From contig NC_053042.1 in NCBI RefSeq assembly GCF_003473485.1, positions 17,628,501 through 17,692,500 of the forward strand: a stretch of 64,000 nucleotides of DNA, read 5' to 3'. The notes under the pieces are model-generated. The model had not been told where the DNA came from. It searched no databases and saw only the letters and a list, made by a program, of their open reading frames with translations. Position 1 is the stretch's first letter; each line of letters begins with the position of its first letter. The translations under genes and the position numbers were made by a program. Shown here piece after piece: positions 35,507 to 47,362 of this stretch. Source of the DNA: Medicago truncatula (Eukaryota > Streptophyta > Magnoliopsida > Fabales > Fabaceae).

Positions 35507-37103
35507 TGAAAATACACAACTAGTTGAATAACACTTCTGAGACTGCCATACCAACAATATGTTCAAATATGAATTTCCTGCAGTTGGAAAATCACCTGTT
35601 TGCCGCAGTCAAACATCTCAGACCGTCTGATGAAGATAAATCGATTCAAAATAGACAGTTGCAACTTACAATGTGAACCACTAATCAAGCAGCCTAAAAT
35701 GTATATCCGCGGCAAATGTATTTCTTGCAAGATTTTCTAACTAGAAGACATTGTTGTCAAATAGCAGCTATAGAATTTAAACAAATCGCTACTATTCCAT
35801 AGTACACTATATAGTGCAAAGTCTGGTCAAATAAAGGCTATAACAGCTACAACACCTTAAGCAGATTTTGAACATTAAGCTGCAATTCGCAACACTTCCT
35901 AAGTGTTCACACCAGTTAGCAATTATGATCTTGGTAAATCAAAGATGCATGTACTATATCTCGCTAGAGCAACGACATACAAGCATTGTAACTTTGCTAA
36001 ATTACTCAGCAGTGCAAAGCATTCATCAGTACAAATATAATGTATGACAGTGCTTGCAGCTATAGGTCCTTCCTTCTTGAAACAAGACTACTTTTCACCC
36101 AAAAAACAACAACCTATAGCTCTCTTTAAAAATCAATTTACAGCTATAGAAGACATTTTCATACAAATTTATACGATGAGAAGAAACTATACAATTTAGT
36201 CCTTTAAGATGATTCTGGCACTGCTTACACCAGTCTTATTGATCGATCCCATTTTTAGAAAGGCATCACCACAATTTATCACTTCTTGCTAACTAGTTGA
36301 ATAACACTCCCTAAATGTCAATAATACCAATAATATGTTCAAATATGAATTCCCAGCAGTTGGAAAATCACTTATTTGTTGCAGTCATACATCTCAGATA
36401 ATCCAATCAAGATTAAACAGCTCACACATTTCAATGTGAAAAATTGATTCGATATACACAGTTGAATTGTGCGTCGTTGGTCAACAACAAAACAACAACC
36501 AAGCTTTATCCCACTAATTGGGTTGGCAGCATGGATCAAACATAGTGCTCTATCATATACCATATTTCTATCTAACTCATTAATTTCTAGATCTTTCTTT
36601 GTAGTTTAATTTCTCGCATAGTTTTTCTAGGTCTTCCTCTCCTCAGTACAAAATATACAGGTATTCTCTTTATGTGCACAAACCACCTAAGCCAAGTTTC
36701 CACAATCTTTTCTACTATAGATGCTACCCCAAATCTCTCTCTAATGTTATCCTATCGTGTGTAGTTTTAACACATCCAACGCAACATTGACCACACAACC
36801 CAAAATGTATAATTGTGGCCAATGCGAGACTTTCCAACTAGAAGACAGTGTTATCAAATAGCAACTATGTCGTAGCAGAATTCGACAAAGTAGCTATTAT
36901 TCTGTGATACACTATTTAGAATAAAGTGTTGTCAAATAATGACTATAGCTACGCTATAAAGGTGGAATTTGAGCAAACCTCTATTTTCTTCTATGTATGA
37001 CTAACAACACTTTGAAAGGGAATCCCAGTCTAAACATGTTTACCTATTCAAACAACAATTTGTTTAGACAGAATAATTCAAGAACCCGAGCAACACAAGT
37101 AAA
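35507..37103 (-). repeat. Inverted segmental repeat, left copy (partner 43577-45215)
   Basis: Reverse-complement match to 43577-45215 along most of 1.6 kb, for example TTGCTCGGGTTCTTGAATTA at the outer edge and CAACTGCAGGAAATTCATA at the other. Copies have visibly drifted apart. Each copy also repeats part of itself (35540-35620 resembles 36300-36400). An RTE LINE fragment lies inside. No protein recognised. Confidence 0.8.
36482..36790 (-). mobile_element. RTE-type LINE 3' fragment
   Basis: The minus strand shows the RTE C-terminal text VETWLRWFVHIKRIP, RRGRPRKTMRE and NMVYDRALCLIHAANPI, then a TTGTTGTTTTGTTGTTG end. 5' truncated and interrupted. It is shared with the inverted partner copy (43880-44216), so it predates that duplication. 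Confidence 0.75.
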
Positions 37104-37738
37104 CAGCCTGTAAATTAAACAACATAATACTCCTTTGAGTCACCTCGGGCCATAACCACCCATGATTCATTCCCCTTCTCCCTTGCGAACCAGTGTTATT
37201 ACCACTCCCTTTTGATAATTTTCCCTTTATACAAAGTCTCAAACACGGGTCGCCTTCCTTGCACAATACAATTTTCAGCCGACTGCACTTAGTGCGTCTA
37301 AACATATTTCACCGATAATTCAAAGGAATAGTTAATAGATGAAAAAAGATCAAGCATGAATTCCTTTAAAGGTCAAATCTCAGTAAAAAAAAGGTGGCAT
37401 GACAAATAGAAATATTGTGATGTAGAATCTATTATAATATATAGTTTTTGCAACTGATATTTAAAACAAACACTCTGACATATGCAAGTGGGTGGAAACC
37501 AATTGCGAGGTAAAAATGAAACCTGTCCATCATGTTCAGCAGAAATCAATGGCCATGTACAACAGTTTTCCTTCAATATCAGCAATGCTTAGTCAACAAA
37601 ACCTTCACTGAGCTCCCATAGTCGCATAGCTATTCAGCCCTTCGCAGAACTGAGTCTGAATCTGACGCCTTCTGGATGCTGCAGATGTTCAGAAAATCCA
37701 GAGGATTTATAACAAATATAGAATTTCAAAAAGAAAAT
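37104..37738. other. Non-genic flank of the PPR gene region
   Basis: No conserved frame. Exon-like GC-richer patches near 37140-37280 and 37620-37690 could be 3' UTR exons of the minus-strand PPR gene upstream at 39-41 kb; there is no direct support. Confidence 0.3.
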
Positions 37739-37815
37739 CAACAACACTAACCAAGACTTTTCCCACTAAATGGGGTCGGCTACATGGATCAAATTACGCC
37801 ATAATGTTCTATCAT
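37739..37815 (-). mobile_element. Short RTE LINE 3' tail
   Basis: CAACAACACTAACCAAGAC followed by the CCCACTAAATGGGGTCGGCT and TACATGGATCAAA blocks, matching the end of the other RTE fragments. Only about 77 bp remain. Confidence 0.55.
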
Positions 37816-37878
37816 AAACATAATTTCAAAAAGAAAATCAAGAAATATAAATACTTAATAACAAATTCCGGAGGATTT

Positions 37879-38158
37879 GGCACTATTTGGATAAGCAACT
37901 TGATTAAATACTGATATCATAAACGTTTTCATATAAGTGCTTATGTATAAGTTATTTCTAGAACAAAAGTGAAAATAAAGTCAAATTGTTTTCATATAAG
38001 CAATAAGTTGTTTTCATAAGCTATCCTGGAGAGCTTACGGTAATAAGTTAAAAACAACTCATGAACATGTCATAAGGTATTTTCATAAGCACTACCAAAC
38101 AATCTCACAAGTGTTTAAATAAGAAGATAAGTTCAAATAAGTCAATCCAAACAGGCCC
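37879..38158. mobile_element. MITE with GGGCCTGTTTGGAT-type ends
   Basis: Left end GGCACTATTTGGAT, right end (read inward) GGGCCTGTTTGGAT, 11 of 14 identical. The inside is rich in CATAAG/CTTATG words, including ATATAAGCACTTATG-like pairing. 280 bp, non-coding, as in Tourist-like plant MITEs. Target duplication unclear. Confidence 0.55.
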
Positions 38159-39025
38159 TACGACACACGGTGAAGGCTTCAAATTTGATGAAATATATGC
38201 AACGGGGGTATCTTTTGCTTGTAAACATTACATTGTGTAATAATATAGCATCCTCTGATGCTCTAGTAAAAATAAAGTAATCACTTATGCTAGGGTATGT
38301 TTGATGCAGACTCAAAGCAAACTATCCATTGTTCTCACAATTAATTATTGAAGTTTTACTCAAAATAAATAAAAAATGATTGAAGTAGGCTTCACTACTG
38401 ATATCCTTTCATTAAAAGAATTTCTATGGAATGCTGGAACTGTTCATGACTTTTCAAAAGGAATCTTCTGGTAGGCTACATCACTGAACTTAATCAAAAC
38501 ATGGCATGACAACATGCACATCATAAACTTACTATAAATGATACTGTAGATTCCAAGAGCTAATCAAGTATCACTACTCAAAAGATATTTTATATAGTAT
38601 ATACAAAAATATATCATACAGATTCAAAAGTATTAACACTAAAAATTCAAAATTATTTTATGGTTACAGTTATATATAACTTCGGTTACATGCAATGAAA
38701 ATATGAAGAATTGAATGCCAACAAAGAATGGCCTTATCAAGTGATAATATGCAAGAAATTACAAGAAGAAAAAGAAAATGTTTGTACATTACCTTACCAA
38801 GGCCAGAATATTTGCACATTTTCCTCATTTCCAAGCTCTAATTGGGTACTGTTATAGATCAATTTTCCCCTCAACACAGGTCTTCTAGCTTGAACTTCAA
38901 GGAGAAAATCATCATTCTCTCACACTATTACCCACCATTTTCTTTCCTTCCTTCCCGCGTGCATTTGACAGACAAAAATTCAACCCTACTAAGCTACCAG
39001 AAGTATATAATTTTGTTTCTCCTAT
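38159..39025. other. 3' flank of the second PPR gene
   Basis: No separate gene recognised. The part next to 39025 is probably its 3' UTR. Confidence 0.4.
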
Positions 39026-40900
39026 TCATGTTTGCTCTAGACCAGCATGAGTGAGGGGTTTGTGAAAACTGCCAACAAGTGAAGTGAAAACTCTATCATC
39101 AGGTATAAGGCCGATTTTCATCATCTCATCATACAGCTTAAAAGCTTCATCCGCTCTCCCCTCTTTGGATAAACCTGATATCATTGATGTATATGTCGCA
39201 ACATTTCTGGTTATACCCTTTAACCTCATTTCATTGAAAAGTTTAAGTGCCTCATCTACCCTGCCAACAATACATTCCCCATGTATTAGTGATGAGTATG
39301 TATATAAATCTGGCAATAACCCCTTGTTTATCATTTCAGATTTTATCTTATGTGCTTGCTTCACTTTTTCTTTCTTGCAATACGCATCGATCAGAGTGTT
39401 ATATGTAATAATGTTTGGCACTTCTCCCTTTTTCTCCATATCCCTAAATAACCTCTCAGCTTCAGCAAGGTTTCCTTCCTTGCAGTATATCTCGATAAAC
39501 ATAGTAAAAGTCACAACATTTGGTTTAACACCTTTCTCTACCATTGAATTTAAAATACACTTTGCTTCATCATACCTGTGCAATTTACATAGCCCATTTG
39601 CAAGAATGTTGTATGTAAACACATCTGCGTTGATTCCTTTTTTTTCCATGATCGCTTGCAGCCTCAAAGCTTCATCCATCTTTCCTCGTCTGCAGTAACC
39701 ATCCATCGTTGTGTTAAATATCACTAGATTTAGGTCAACTCCCTTACTTTGCATCTCTAACAACAAGATTTCAGCAGCTTCCATTTGACCTGCCTTGCAC
39801 ACTCCACCAATCAAGGCACCATACGTATGCGCATTAGGAACAATGTCTCTCTGACTCATCTCGTCAAACAAAGCAAAAGCCCGTTTCATATTTCCTAACC
39901 TACAACTCCAACTTATCATCGACGAATAAACATAAACATCCATTTCTATATTTTTTTCACGCATTTCCTCGAATATCTTCTCAGCTTCCTCAATATCACC
40001 AGAACTCGAATACCACTGAATCAAAATACTATAAGTAGCCACACTAAAAACAACTTGTTCCTTCTCCATCAACTTCAATATCTCATCAACTCCCTTTCGA
40101 TCCTTTCTCCCAACATACGCATTCAACAGTGTATTGTAAGTAAACACATTCGGTTTCACAATACCTTTCCCCACCATCTCATCCATCAACTCCTTAGCTT
40201 TCTCAACCTCTCCTCTCCGACACAACACATCAATCACAAGCGTCAAAGACTGAACCCTAATTTCAAATTTATTCGACTCAACCATCCGATGGAAAAACCT
40301 AACACAAAAATCAACCTCGCCACATCTCTTCAAAGCAAGCAAAAGCACAAAACAAGATCTCTCCTCTATCACCAACCCTTTTTCCTCCACATAATCATAA
40401 ACCCTAATCGTCTCATCAAACAACCTATTATCAGAACAAACCCTAAACAACATATCACAAAACTTCTCAACAAAATGTGACTCAAATTCATCAACCAAAT
40501 CAACAATACTCGAAACGGGGCATTCAATATCTGAATCAGTAACCAAACCATTTAAAATACTCTTCATGGTAGCAAATTTCCGAGCTTCGAAAAGTCGAGA
40601 AATGAGAATCAAATGAGCCTTGAGGTCAGGTTTAAGTGAAATGTTGGAATGTTGGGTTTTGAGGAAATGGAAAAAGGCTAGGCAAGAGTGAGGTTGGAGA
40701 ATAGGTTGAGAGAGAACACGATAAGTAACATGGGGAGTGATGCAGGAGATAATTGAATGAAGATCAGGATTATTACTGGTTTTGGAATAATTAACGAGGA
40801 TTTGAGTAATTTTATGAACAATTTCATTTGGTTGGTGTTGTTTTGAAGGAAAGGAAACAGTTTTGTTGAAAACACTCAAAAGGATCTTGTGAGAACTCAT
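39026..40900 (-). CDS. P-class PPR protein, intronless, 624 aa
   Basis: Single undamaged frame. About 13 PPR motifs cover residues 160-610 (for example TYNTLLNAYVGRKDRKGVDE, TYGALIGGVCKAGQMEAAE, TFTMFIEIYCKEGNLAEAE). One motif has an extra residue (GKGIVKPNVF). The first 30 residues (MSSHKILLSVFNKTVSFPSK, basic, Ser-rich, acid-poor) fit an organelle transit peptide. No E/DYW tail, so P class: expected to bind and stabilise or process organelle RNA. The motif wording is less uniform than in the 18.9-kb PPR gene, so this is likely an ordinary conserved PPR and not an RFL member. The target is unknown. Start chosen as the first Met, directly before the targeting-like sequence. Confidence 0.9.
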   Translation of the reverse strand: MSSHKILLSVFNKTVSFPSKQHQPNEIVHKITQILVNYSKTSNNPDLHSIISCITPHVTYRVLSQPILQPHSCLAFFHFLKTQHSNISLKPDLKAHLILISRLFEARKFATMKSILNGLVTDSDIECPVSSIVDLVDEFESHFVEKFCDMLFRVCSDNRLFDETIRVYDYVEEKGLVIEERSCFVLLLALKRCGEVDFCVRFFHRMVESNKFEIRVQSLTLVIDVLCRRGEVEKAKELMDEMVGKGIVKPNVFTYNTLLNAYVGRKDRKGVDEILKLMEKEQVVFSVATYSILIQWYSSSGDIEEAEKIFEEMREKNIEMDVYVYSSMISWSCRLGNMKRAFALFDEMSQRDIVPNAHTYGALIGGVCKAGQMEAAEILLLEMQSKGVDLNLVIFNTTMDGYCRRGKMDEALRLQAIMEKKGINADVFTYNILANGLCKLHRYDEAKCILNSMVEKGVKPNVVTFTMFIEIYCKEGNLAEAERLFRDMEKKGEVPNIITYNTLIDAYCKKEKVKQAHKIKSEMINKGLLPDLYTYSSLIHGECIVGRVDEALKLFNEMRLKGITRNVATYTSMISGLSKEGRADEAFKLYDEMMKIGLIPDDRVFTSLVGSFHKPLTHAGLEQT

Positions 40901-41509
40901 TGTTTTGTTTAATAAATGAAATTCAAAGAAAAAATTAAGAAAGAGAGTGTTAAACGAACCTTTTTTTTTATGGTTATTTGGTAAGATGCAGAAGAACTGA
41001 ATAAAACAGAACTTGTAAGATACAGCGCGTGTTGAGTATTAAGAACTGAATCAATCTACCGATGAAGAAGAAGAACAACAAACAGTTCTCACTTCTTTTT
41101 AGCTGCGCAGTATGGTTGTGTGTTCTTTAGGAGGGGGTGTTATTAGAATATTTTGGAGGCATTTTGAATAGTATTTCTTCAAAATTTAATCATACATATG
41201 GAAAAAAGTTTTTTTTTGGTACTAAATTATTTTGTTATCATTTTTTTTTTACTATTAAAAAATTTAATATATATGTCTAAATACTATTCATTTATACTTG
41301 TGATCATTAAAAAATAAAAATTATATTTATACATTTATAAAAAATATAACCAAATTAATAATAATCTAGATAATAATAAAGAAAATTAAGTTATAAATTT
41401 TAAAGTGATAGTAACATATTAAATTTGTAAATTTTTCAATTTAATCTTAACAATTTCATGCTTTACGGGTATCTAGATTATTATAAATTATATTTAAATG
41501 TCTTGTAAG
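40901..41509. other. 5' flank of the second PPR gene
   Basis: Leader and promoter region on the minus strand up to about 41.15 kb, then AT-rich sequence without features. A 20-bp direct repeat CTTGTAAGTACAGTTTAGTT occurs at about 41501 and 41521. Confidence 0.4.
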
Positions 41510-41659
41510 TACAGTTTAGTTCTTGTAAGTACAGTTTAGTTGGTAGTTGCGAAAACAATTTTATGTAGGGTCTGGGTTGGAACCTCAAGCTCCTCACTTT
41601 TCCATATTTAAAATCTGTCAGTCTCAACCACCAAGTTACTTGATATAAAAAAAAAAAAA
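41510..41659 (+). mobile_element. tRNA-derived SINE, worn, ending in an A run
   Basis: TTTAGTTGGTAG (A-box-like), GGTCTGGGTTGGAACC (B-box-like), a CCACCAAGTTACTTGATAT 3' body and 13 A residues. The 3' body resembles the SINE at 49770-49907. The foldback element at 41660 abuts the A run. Confidence 0.5.
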
Positions 41660-42514
41660 GTAAATAGTCAATTTCCCCCCTAAAATTGTAAGTTTCATCA
41701 ATTACCCCCATGAAATTAACAAAAGTTCAATTACCCCCTTGAAATTTCACAACGTTAGTCAATTTACCCCCTCCGTCAAATTTGTCAAATTTTTCTGTTA
41801 GTGAACATGACGTTTTGCAAATACCCCCTGAAGTTTTGCACTTATGTGCAAAATGCCCCCCAAACTTAAAAATTTATATTATTTTTTTCTTGAAAACAAA
41901 CAATTAATAGTTAAATATTAAAGATAACTATTAATTTTGGAGTTTGGAAAAACTACATACATATATACATCAAAATAGGGAAAAATGTGTATTTTTAAAG
42001 TGATAATAATGATTATTTCTAATAGACAAATTATTATTTTTAGAGGTTTATAAACAAATTAATAATCAGATTTAAATTTATATTTTCTCCTTCACCATCG
42101 ATCTTAGTCTTTTAACTCCTCCAACTCCTTCAACAATTTGCTCAAACCATTTAAACTACACAACCCCCAATATTAATCCACAAATCATCCCATTATTGTC
42201 ACTTTAAAAATACATATTTTTCCCCATTTTAGAGCCTATTTTGATGTATATATGCATGTGGTTTTCTCAAATTCCAAAATTAATAGTTAGTTTTAATATT
42301 TAACTATTAATTGTTTGTTTTTAAGAAAAAAATAATATAAATTTTTAAGTTTGGGGGGCATTTTGCACATAAGTGCAAACCTTTAGGGGGTATTTGCAAA
42401 ACGTCATGTTCACTAACAGAAAAATTTGACGGAGGGGATAAATTGACTAACGTTGTAAAATTTCAAGGGGTAATTGAAGTTTTGTTAATTTCAAAGGGAA
42501 AATTGACTATTTAC
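41660..42514. mobile_element. Foldback (Mutator-like) element with about 330-bp inverted arms
   Basis: Left end GTAAATAGTCAATTTCCCCC, right end pairs with it (AAAATTGACTATTTAC). Arms 41660-41995 and about 42185-42514 pair over most of their length, including AACATGACGTTTTGCAAATA and TTTGCACTTATGTGCAAAAT blocks. The 190-bp centre is non-coding. A-rich flanks hide the target duplication. Confidence 0.8.
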
Positions 42515-42960
42515 TTAAAAAAAATAGAATTAAAATGATATTATATATAGTGAAATTCTTTAAAGTACCATGTTAAATACAAAAAATGAGTTTAATTAAG
42601 AAAATATACTTTATTACTTATTTAAATACATTATTTGTGTAATAGAGTTTTTTTTTCCGACAATATTTAAAGAGGTGCAACACAAAAGATTAGGAGATCA
42701 CCCATTCTAATACTACCTTGTCTAAACACGTTAGTTGCAAAATTATAAAATTCGATACATTAGTGTGATTGTACCTTATTTTTAAACTAAAGTTCTAAAT
42801 AGGCTAGTAATTTATCATGCTTCCAAAAGGTCGGTTCAGAAATTAGTTTTAGACTTAATTTTATTTTACAGATCAGACTTGGACTAGTTTGGGCCAGCTT
42901 ATTCCAAATTAAGTTATTTAATTAATTAATTATTAAATTAGTAATTCACCGGTGAAGTGC

Positions 42961-43040
42961 CTATAAAAAACGACATCGTATAATTATATTAGCAAAGCCA
43001 TTATTATTCAATCGTCATATCGATTATATAAAACCCTAAT
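42961..43040 (+). promoter_or_regulatory. Core promoter and telo-box of the SMAP1-like gene
   Basis: A TATA-like CTATAAAAAA (about 42961-42970) precedes the start codon by about 85 nt, and a telo-box AAACCCTAA (43031-43039) lies just upstream of it. Telo-boxes are common near transcription starts of plant housekeeping and ribosomal genes. Function inferred. Confidence 0.45.
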
Positions 43041-43049
43041 CGATAAACG

Positions 43050-43292
43050 ATGAACGACCTAAAGTACCAATTCGATTTACGAAGGAGAGAAAAAGATAAT
43101 CGAAGAATGAGAACAATGGATTTGTTCGGAGAGGAGATGGAGGATCAGATAACAACCATGGCTATGGATGTTGACGACGTCGACAATTTCGATATCTTAT
43201 CCGAAGGTATTTCCGTCAATGAAAGCAAAGTCGCTGATGCTGATTTCTTCAATTCCTTCCAAGATGATTTCGATGATGCTGATATCAACTAG
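43050..43292 (+). CDS. SMAP1: Small acidic protein, SMAP1-like, 80 aa
   Basis: Single exon. The acidic C-terminal half carries MDVDDVDNFDILSEG and ends ADADFFNSFQDDFDDADIN, the Phe/Asp-rich tail I recognise from SMALL ACIDIC PROTEIN 1, which acts in the 2,4-D/auxin response linked to the SCF-TIR1/RUB pathway in Arabidopsis. The N-terminal 19 residues are basic and not part of what I recall of the Arabidopsis protein. An internal Met at codon 20 (43107) would give 61 aa, close to the Arabidopsis length, so the true start is uncertain. The first Met is used because it lies in a normal leader. No transmembrane segment or signal peptide. Confidence 0.8.
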   Translation: MNDLKYQFDLRRREKDNRRMRTMDLFGEEMEDQITTMAMDVDDVDNFDILSEGISVNESKVADADFFNSFQDDFDDADIN

Positions 43293-43576
43293 TTAGGTTT
43301 TTTTCATATTGATTAGAAAAGATGAAGCTGAATTTGATTTAGTACTTTGTTTTTTTTTGGATTTTTCTGTTAATATGATGATGGATCTTTGATGATTAAT
43401 CGGATTTATTTCTTGTTTTGAATTTTGTGATTTAATGTGTTTTGTGTTTTTATATGTGATTGATTATGATTATGAATTTATAATTGTGATTGCTGATGAT
43501 TTTATTAGGTTTTGGTGATTTCTTAGGTTTTTTTTTGTTGTATCTTTATGTTTTTGAAATCATACTCTTGAATGAA

Positions 43577-45215
43577 TTTACTTGTGTTGCTCGGGTTCTT
43601 GAATTATTCAGTCTAAACAAATTGTTTTTTGAACGGGTAAACATGTTTAGATTGGGATTCCCTTTAAAACTGTTGTCACATAGAAGAAAATAGCGGTTTG
43701 TTCAAATTCCGCTTAGTTACGATGCTATAACGCAGCTATAGTAATTATTTGACAACACTTTATATACGTGGATCACGGAATAATCGTTACTTTGTTGAAT
43801 TATACTACAACATAGCTGCTATTTGACAACACTTCTTCTAGTTGGAAAGTGCATTAGCCACAATTATACATTTTAGGTTGTTTGATCAATGTTGCGTTGG
43901 ATGTGTGGTAAGACTACACATGATAGGATAACATTAGAGAGAGATTTGGGGTAGCTTCTATAGTAGAAAAGATTGTGGAAACTTGGCTTAGGTGGTTTGT
44001 GCATGTAGAGAGAATCCCTGTAGATTTTGTAGTAAGGAGAGTAGTTAAGTTACTGATGGTACAGGAAGACCTAGAAAAGCTATGCGAGAAATTAAACTAC
44101 AAAGAAAGATCTAGAAATTAATGAGTTAGATAGAAATATGGTATATGATAGAGCACTATGTTTGATCCTTGGTGCCAACCCAATTAGTGGGATAAAGCTT
44201 GGTTGTTGTTTTGTTGTTACCAATGACTCACAATTCAACTGTGTATATCGAATCAATTGATCACATTGAAATGTGGGAGCTGTTTTATCTTGATTGGGTT
44301 ATCTGAGAAGTATGACTGGAACAAATATGTGATTTTCCAACTGCAGGAAATTCATATTTGAACATATTATTGACAGTTAAAGAAGTGTTATTCAACTAGT
44401 TAACAACATAACAATTGGAATGCTAGCAGCATAGGCTTTTGAACACACTGTTTAATGTGTTTCATGATTGATTGGGTCATTTTTCAAAAGGTCGTACACT
44501 TTTTAAGAGGTAATAAATTGTGGCGATGCCTTTCTAAAAATGGGATCAGTTAATAAGACTGGTGTAAGCAGCCCCAGAATCATCTTAATGGAATAAATCG
44601 TATAGTTCCTTATCATATATATTTTGTGTGAAAATGTCTGCCATAGCTGTAAATTGACTTTCTCGTTGTTTTTTGGTGGAAAGTAGTCTTGTTTCAGGAA
44701 AGAAGCGCCTATAGCTGCAAGCACAGTCATACATATATACTATTGATGAATGCTTTGCACTACTGAGATATTTAGCAAAGTTACAATGCTTGTATGTCAT
44801 TGCTCTAGCGAGATATAGTACATGCATCTTTGATTTCCCAAGATCACAATTGTTAACTGGTGTGAACATGTTGGAAGTGTCTTGAATTGCAGCTTAATGT
44901 TCAAAATCCGCTTAAGTTGTTATAACCTTTTTTTGACAACGCTTTGCACTATATAGTGTATTATGGAATAGTAGCGATTTGTGTAAATTCTGTCATTCGA
45001 TAGCTGCTATTTGACAACAATGTCTTCTAGTTGGAAAATCTTGCAGGAAATACATTTGCCGCGATTATACATTTTAGGCTGCTTGATTAGTGGTTCACAT
45101 TGCAACTGTGTATTTTGAATCTATTTATCTTCATCGGACGGTCTGAGATGTTTGACTGCTGCAAACGAGTGGTTTTCCAACTGCAGGAAATTCATATTTG
45201 AACATATTGTTGCTC
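43577..45215 (+). repeat. Inverted segmental repeat, right copy (partner 35507-37103)
   Basis: See the partner. Starts TTTACTTGTGTTGCTCGGG and ends near CATATTTGAACATATTGTTG. Contains the RTE fragment 43880-44216 and an internal near-repeat (44340-44880 resembles 45180-45500). Starts about 280 bp after the SMAP1-like stop codon. Confidence 0.8.
43880..44216 (+). mobile_element. RTE-type LINE 3' fragment
   Basis: Plus-strand counterpart of 36482-36790: IVETWLRWFVHVERIP-like and MVYDRALCLI-like coding traces, ending in TTGGTTGTTGTTTTGTTG. Interrupted and 5' truncated. Confidence 0.75.
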
Positions 45216-46279
45216 ACTATAGCTAGTTATAAAAACTTTTGGATACCAATGGAAACTTTTATTAACCAAAGCAGCACCGGAATATTCTTTTAGGACTAAA
45301 TTGTATACACTTCATATATATTTTGTATGGCAATGTTTGCTGTAGCTGTAAATAGAGAAATACGGTGGTGTGTTGTCTATATGTTGAAAAGCTAGTCTTT
45401 GTTCATGAAGGAAACATCTTCTACTCTATGTAAAATTATGCAAAATTAAAATGTTTGCTTGAGGTTGATCTAGCAATCAAGTGAATCTTTGATTTCTCAA
45501 AAGAACAATTGCTGTCAGATCTGGTCTCTTCATTTCTCATGGAACATTGCTTTACTTACAAGTCAATTTATTTAGATATTCACCTTAGAAGCACACTTTT
45601 TCCCACCCTTCTTTCTGGTATCTATATAATTGTGTTGTTTGATATGGTCAAAGATGTAGTTGTGATGGCTTTTAATGGTGCGGAGGTGTAGTGATAATCT
45701 AAGGTGAAGTTTTATGTTATCTTGATAAAATAAAATAAAAATGAAACTTGAATTTCTGGTGGTTTTGAAATGGTGTCTATGATTCAGCATTGTCTACTGG
45801 TGCAGTCTGACTTGCCTCGTTTGGTTGCTTGTTCTGGCAACGAGTTTCTGTGTTTTCGTCATTTAAACCGAAAAGTTTTCCTGATTGATATTTGTGGCTC
45901 AATAAAGAGTTGAGGTCTTGTATAAAATTTCCTGATATTGAATTGTTCAAATACAATGTGTGCCCAAAATTTGTTGCTGTAAAAGATTTAACTTGAGCTA
46001 ACTCATGTCTCTTCGACTACCTGAGTGAGAAAACAAACACATGGCTTCACAAGAGTCTCAAATACAACAAGAGTTTGCCCACTTGACAGCAAATTCAACA
46101 AGAGTTCAAATACATGGCTTCTCACAAGTCTAGTGCAACCGGTATAATTTATTTCTAAACATTTGACAAATTATGGTTAGCGATGTTTAAAAACGTGATT
46201 CATTATCACTAAAAAACTAGAACAAGAACAAGAAGACCAACATTGTCTATTGCGAATTACCAAAACTAGATTTAATTAT
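45216..46279. other. Intergenic; diverged extension of the inverted repeat, no gene
   Basis: 45.30-45.50 kb repeats parts of 44.58-44.84 kb loosely. The 60-codon frame at 45509-45691 matches nothing known. Confidence 0.4.
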
Positions 46280-47317
46280 ACACTTGATCAAGAGTGACCA
46301 AAACTAGTTTTCATTGTCGTCCGAAACCTACCTCTTTCGGTTTACTCTTGATCAAGTGTGAAATAAAGGCTATGGTTGAATACAATTGTTTTGTAGTACA
46401 TTACAACACTGGTTTTTTGGAATTCTTCTTGCTCAGAAGTCGGTTCTTCAACCATGATGTACTTGGTTTAAATCAAACAAAAAGCAAAATCACAGCTAAA
46501 AATATTGAGGTAGTCAATACCTCCTATTTTTTATTTTCATTTTTATTCAAACTTTAATTTTATTTCATAAGAAAAGTTGGGAGGGTCAATTTAGTAACGA
46601 AGAAAAATAAAAACAACTTTAGTATATGATAGTTTTTTGAATGATAAAGAAAAAGTACAAAAATAAACCATGTCTCGAAAAAAATTATTTTGGAACATTT
46701 TCTTTTTGTAGGGATAAAAAAAAAATTAAATATTATTTCAGGTGACAAAAATAAACCATGACATGTCTCTCTCTGTCCTCTGATGATGGTTCATGTAGGA
46801 ATCAAGTTCCCTAAATTTTTTTTCTTCGGGTGAAAATTGCTCTTATTTTTCTTAGTGTTTAAATTGGATCTATCAGGTTTTCTCAGGACTAAAATATGAT
46901 TTACTGGATAATAGTTACAGTTTAAGAAAAAAGGTGGTGTGGTGTAGTCAAGAAAATTGGGTGCAGTCAAGGTCATACACACAGCATACATAACAATTAC
47001 AGTTTTAAGATGACAGAGACAAGTATGTACTAGTTTAGTGACAGCTACACACTTTAATAAAGGATTAAAAGATAGATTGCATCTCATATTAACCCAAAAT
47101 GAGAGGGAAAAAAATGGTATTTAGATGGAATGGCCATTTTTTATTCATTTTAAACGATCCAGATAATGGATTCTGATAGCATAAAATGTAAATTCTCTTT
47201 CAGAGAAGCCAAGTCTATATTAAGATGACAGACAACGTTGGTTGATAATATTTGAGTGACAGTTTCACACTTGATCAAGAGTGAACCAAATGAGGTAGGT
47301 TTTGGATGAGAATGAAA
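46280..47317. repeat. Inverted repeats around ACACTTGATCAAGAGTGA, possible foldback element
   Basis: The plus-strand word at 46303-46361 (TTTTCATTGTCGTCCGAAAC through CTCTTGATCAAGTGTGAA) is the reverse complement of 47261-47317. A third partial copy at 46280-46299 pairs with 46340-46361 as a local hairpin. Arms are about 57 bp and imperfect, 900 bp apart. No coding. Borders and class unclear. Confidence 0.4.
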
Positions 47318-47362
47318 ATACAGAGTTCAAATTACACATCCTAATAGAGATCGATATATATT

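Noticed and set aside
39084-39698. 204-codon plus-strand frame opposite the PPR gene
   Set aside because: Antisense shadow of the PPR repeats; the minus-strand frame has clear PPR motifs.
44503-44869. Overlapping frames in the inverted repeat that resemble short proteins
   Set aside because: No conserved motif; the partner copy does not keep the same frames.
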